The notes beneath the pieces were generated by a model that was not told where the DNA came from, did no database searches, and worked only from the letters and a program-made list of their open reading frames with translations. Shown here piece by piece: positions 62,530-64,000 of a stretch of 64,000 bases of DNA. The stretch's first letter is position 1. The number at the start of each line of letters is the position of its first letter. Origin of the DNA: Daphnia pulex (taxonomy: Eukaryota > Arthropoda > Branchiopoda > Diplostraca > Daphniidae); NCBI RefSeq assembly GCF_021134715.1, contig NC_060024.1:5270001-5334000 (forward strand), in the 5' to 3' direction. The position numbers and the translations under genes were made by a program.

Positions 62530-63936
62530 AATTTTATCAAATACCGACACCAGACGATGTTTGGTGGAGCCTTCTTGGGCATCCTTCATGTCGAATGTTA
62601 TCGGTTCCATCTAGAGAAATCTGAAAAAAAGAAAGAAAATGTTTTTGCTCATCAGCAGATTCCAATACTGAATTTCGAACCTCGAAATGGTTATGTGGTA
62701 GCTGGCGACATTTTCCACAGCCCACAAGAGTGGCGTTTCCTCGTTGTTGCGTTAGATGCAATTCTTGACGTGGAAAAAATCGAAAAAAGCTTCTCCATAC
62801 TCTACAGAAACAAGGAGAAACTCAGATTCATTGTAAATAATAAAATATATTCCAGCGGTTCAATATACTGACCCAAATCAAGTATCTGTGAATGAAGGGC
62901 GTAGGTATAGTTGACGGCTCCGAGATTGTCGTGGAGTATGACGACGCAAAGAGAAGGTTGCCCTTTCTTGGACAGATGTCGATGGGTATAAATTTTGGTG
63001 GAGGAAGCTTTTATTTCAGCTGTCGGAGAAACTGTCAAAGAATATTCTGGAAAATAGCTAGTGAACAAAATAAAATACTTTTAAGGCCCAGTCGGAGCGA
63101 GGCTGAAGGAGGCCGTGGGATTATTCTGGTGGTGAAACTGGCGCAGAGGAAGAAAAACAACGGCGTCTTTTGCATGATGACGGACATCGATCCCTCGCCA
63201 ACCAGCACGCAATACGAGCAAAATACTCGATTAATTATTTAACAAGAAATCACTTTGAGTTCTTGAAAGAAAAACTATTTAGAAAATAAAAAAGTTTTAC
63301 CTGGAACATGAACTATTTTCGCATACCAGACAATCTCCTGTGGAACCACAGATAGCCTATTAAAATTGATGGAAGAAATTATTCTATTAAACAATTATTT
63401 TCAAATTAAATGAAGCGCTTACGTGAATATCGGTCCTCGCCAATGCTGTAACTCGTTGTCAGAAGTTTATTCTGCAGAAGAAAAAAAAAACCAACAGTCA
63501 GCACTCATAATTAATTGGGAAAAAGAGAATAGACTATCACCTTGCATTCGCGATTGCATAAACTTCCAAAGAAGAGCGGATGTTCCATACATATGGGCCC
63601 ATAATTTCTACATGACAACCGAGACAGAAGTAATCCATATCCAAAGTTCCGGCCTTGATCCTGTCCACCACAACTGTTGGTTGAGTTTTCACGCAAAAAT
63701 AAAAGATACAATTTGTTAGACGAAGATTTACCAATGACATAATCCCGCGGACCGTAAGTGAGATCATCTTCTCCGGAATGGTTTTTCTTCTTTTCCTTCT
63801 TGTTGTTGGTGCCGTGAAACACTGACAGGCTCTTTTTTCTTTTTAGCGATCCTCTTCAACTTGGTGTTGGTGTCTTTGATCCGGTGGTCGATGCTGGAAC
63901 GTTGCAGCCATTCCGGGAACTCGTCCAAGACCAGCA
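62530..63936 (-). CDS. possible spliced host gene, minus strand, family not recognised
   Basis: Several pieces with GT-AG borders lie on the minus strand: about 63936-63732, 63673-63541 (intron 58 nt), 63471-63423, and an open exon-like region around 63050-62878 ending at a GTCAGT donor. In the second piece two phases are open, one reading YFCLGCHVEIMGPYVW and the other CRNYGPICMEH. In the first, an A-rich run near 63830 separates two good frames. This may be a frameshift, a sequencing error or a pseudogene. No domain was identified, and the plus strand is also open in places, so strand and exon choice are tentative. Confidence 0.25.
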
Positions 63937-64000
63937 CTGGAATTATTTTAAAGACATACATATATGTTGTTAATAAAGGTTGACGTAGGCCTATTCCTAG

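Noticed and set aside
62892..63242. 116-codon plus-strand ORF as a gene
   Set aside because: The opposite strand has better splice borders over the same interval and neither strand shows a recognised family, so only a tentative minus-strand entry was made.

Overview
The window is repeat-rich eukaryotic DNA, most likely from an arthropod and plausibly a branchiopod crustacean such as Daphnia. The grounds are a 12-exon solute-carrier gene with very short GT-AG introns, copia elements primed like Drosophila copia, Gypsy elements with captured glycoprotein genes, a P-element/THAP transposase and many short AT-rich repeats. Species cannot be fixed from the sequence alone. Host genes are few: one complete SLC17/sialin-like transporter (5004-7566, minus, 560 aa over 12 exons), a RING-domain fragment (1086-1463, minus), and weakly supported exon-like pieces at 24.6-25.5 kb, 27.3 kb and 62.5-64 kb.

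The left-centre (8.6-24.2 kb) holds a truncated P-type transposase abutting a head-to-tail array of a Ty1/copia retrotransposon on the minus strand: LTR - unit C - LTR - unit B - LTR - truncated unit A, with identical-length 262-bp LTRs and a period of about 5.76 kb. The polyprotein is split by five GT-AG introns. Removing them leaves a continuous reading frame of about 1,419 residues in unit B, with Gag, protease, integrase, reverse transcriptase and RNase H in the normal order. Introns inside a retrotransposon polyprotein, kept in recently copied units, are the most unusual feature seen.

The stretch 24.2-29.2 kb is a mosaic of unassigned pieces. It includes a strongly AT-rich island (about 25.7-27.2 kb) with a minus-strand motif typical of bacterial AddA/UvrD helicases and several short bacterial-looking ORFs, which suggests decayed transferred DNA. 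A 154-bp MITE lies at 28119-28272.

From 29.2 to 56 kb the window is a nest of env-bearing Gypsy elements. Gypsy-1 (29.2-36.07 kb) is decayed and cut by the 5' LTR of Gypsy-2 (36.07-51.70 kb). Gypsy-2 carries paired 696-bp LTRs, gag, pol, an intact 190-aa ORF of unknown function between pol and env, and an env with frame breaks; an intact LINE (CR1/L2 group) is inserted antisense in its gag. Right of Gypsy-2 lie a third env-like gene (minus), protease fragments of another Gypsy element (plus), a 378-bp LTR, and a frameshifted relative of the 190-aa ORF. That unknown ORF family is the second strongest candidate for something undescribed.

The right end (56-64 kb) is AT-rich. It contains a 2.2-kb terminal-inverted-repeat element with a TA target duplication, a tRNA-like sequence and about 190-bp internal tandem repeats, then a partial segmental duplication and exon-like minus-strand pieces that could not be assigned to a family.
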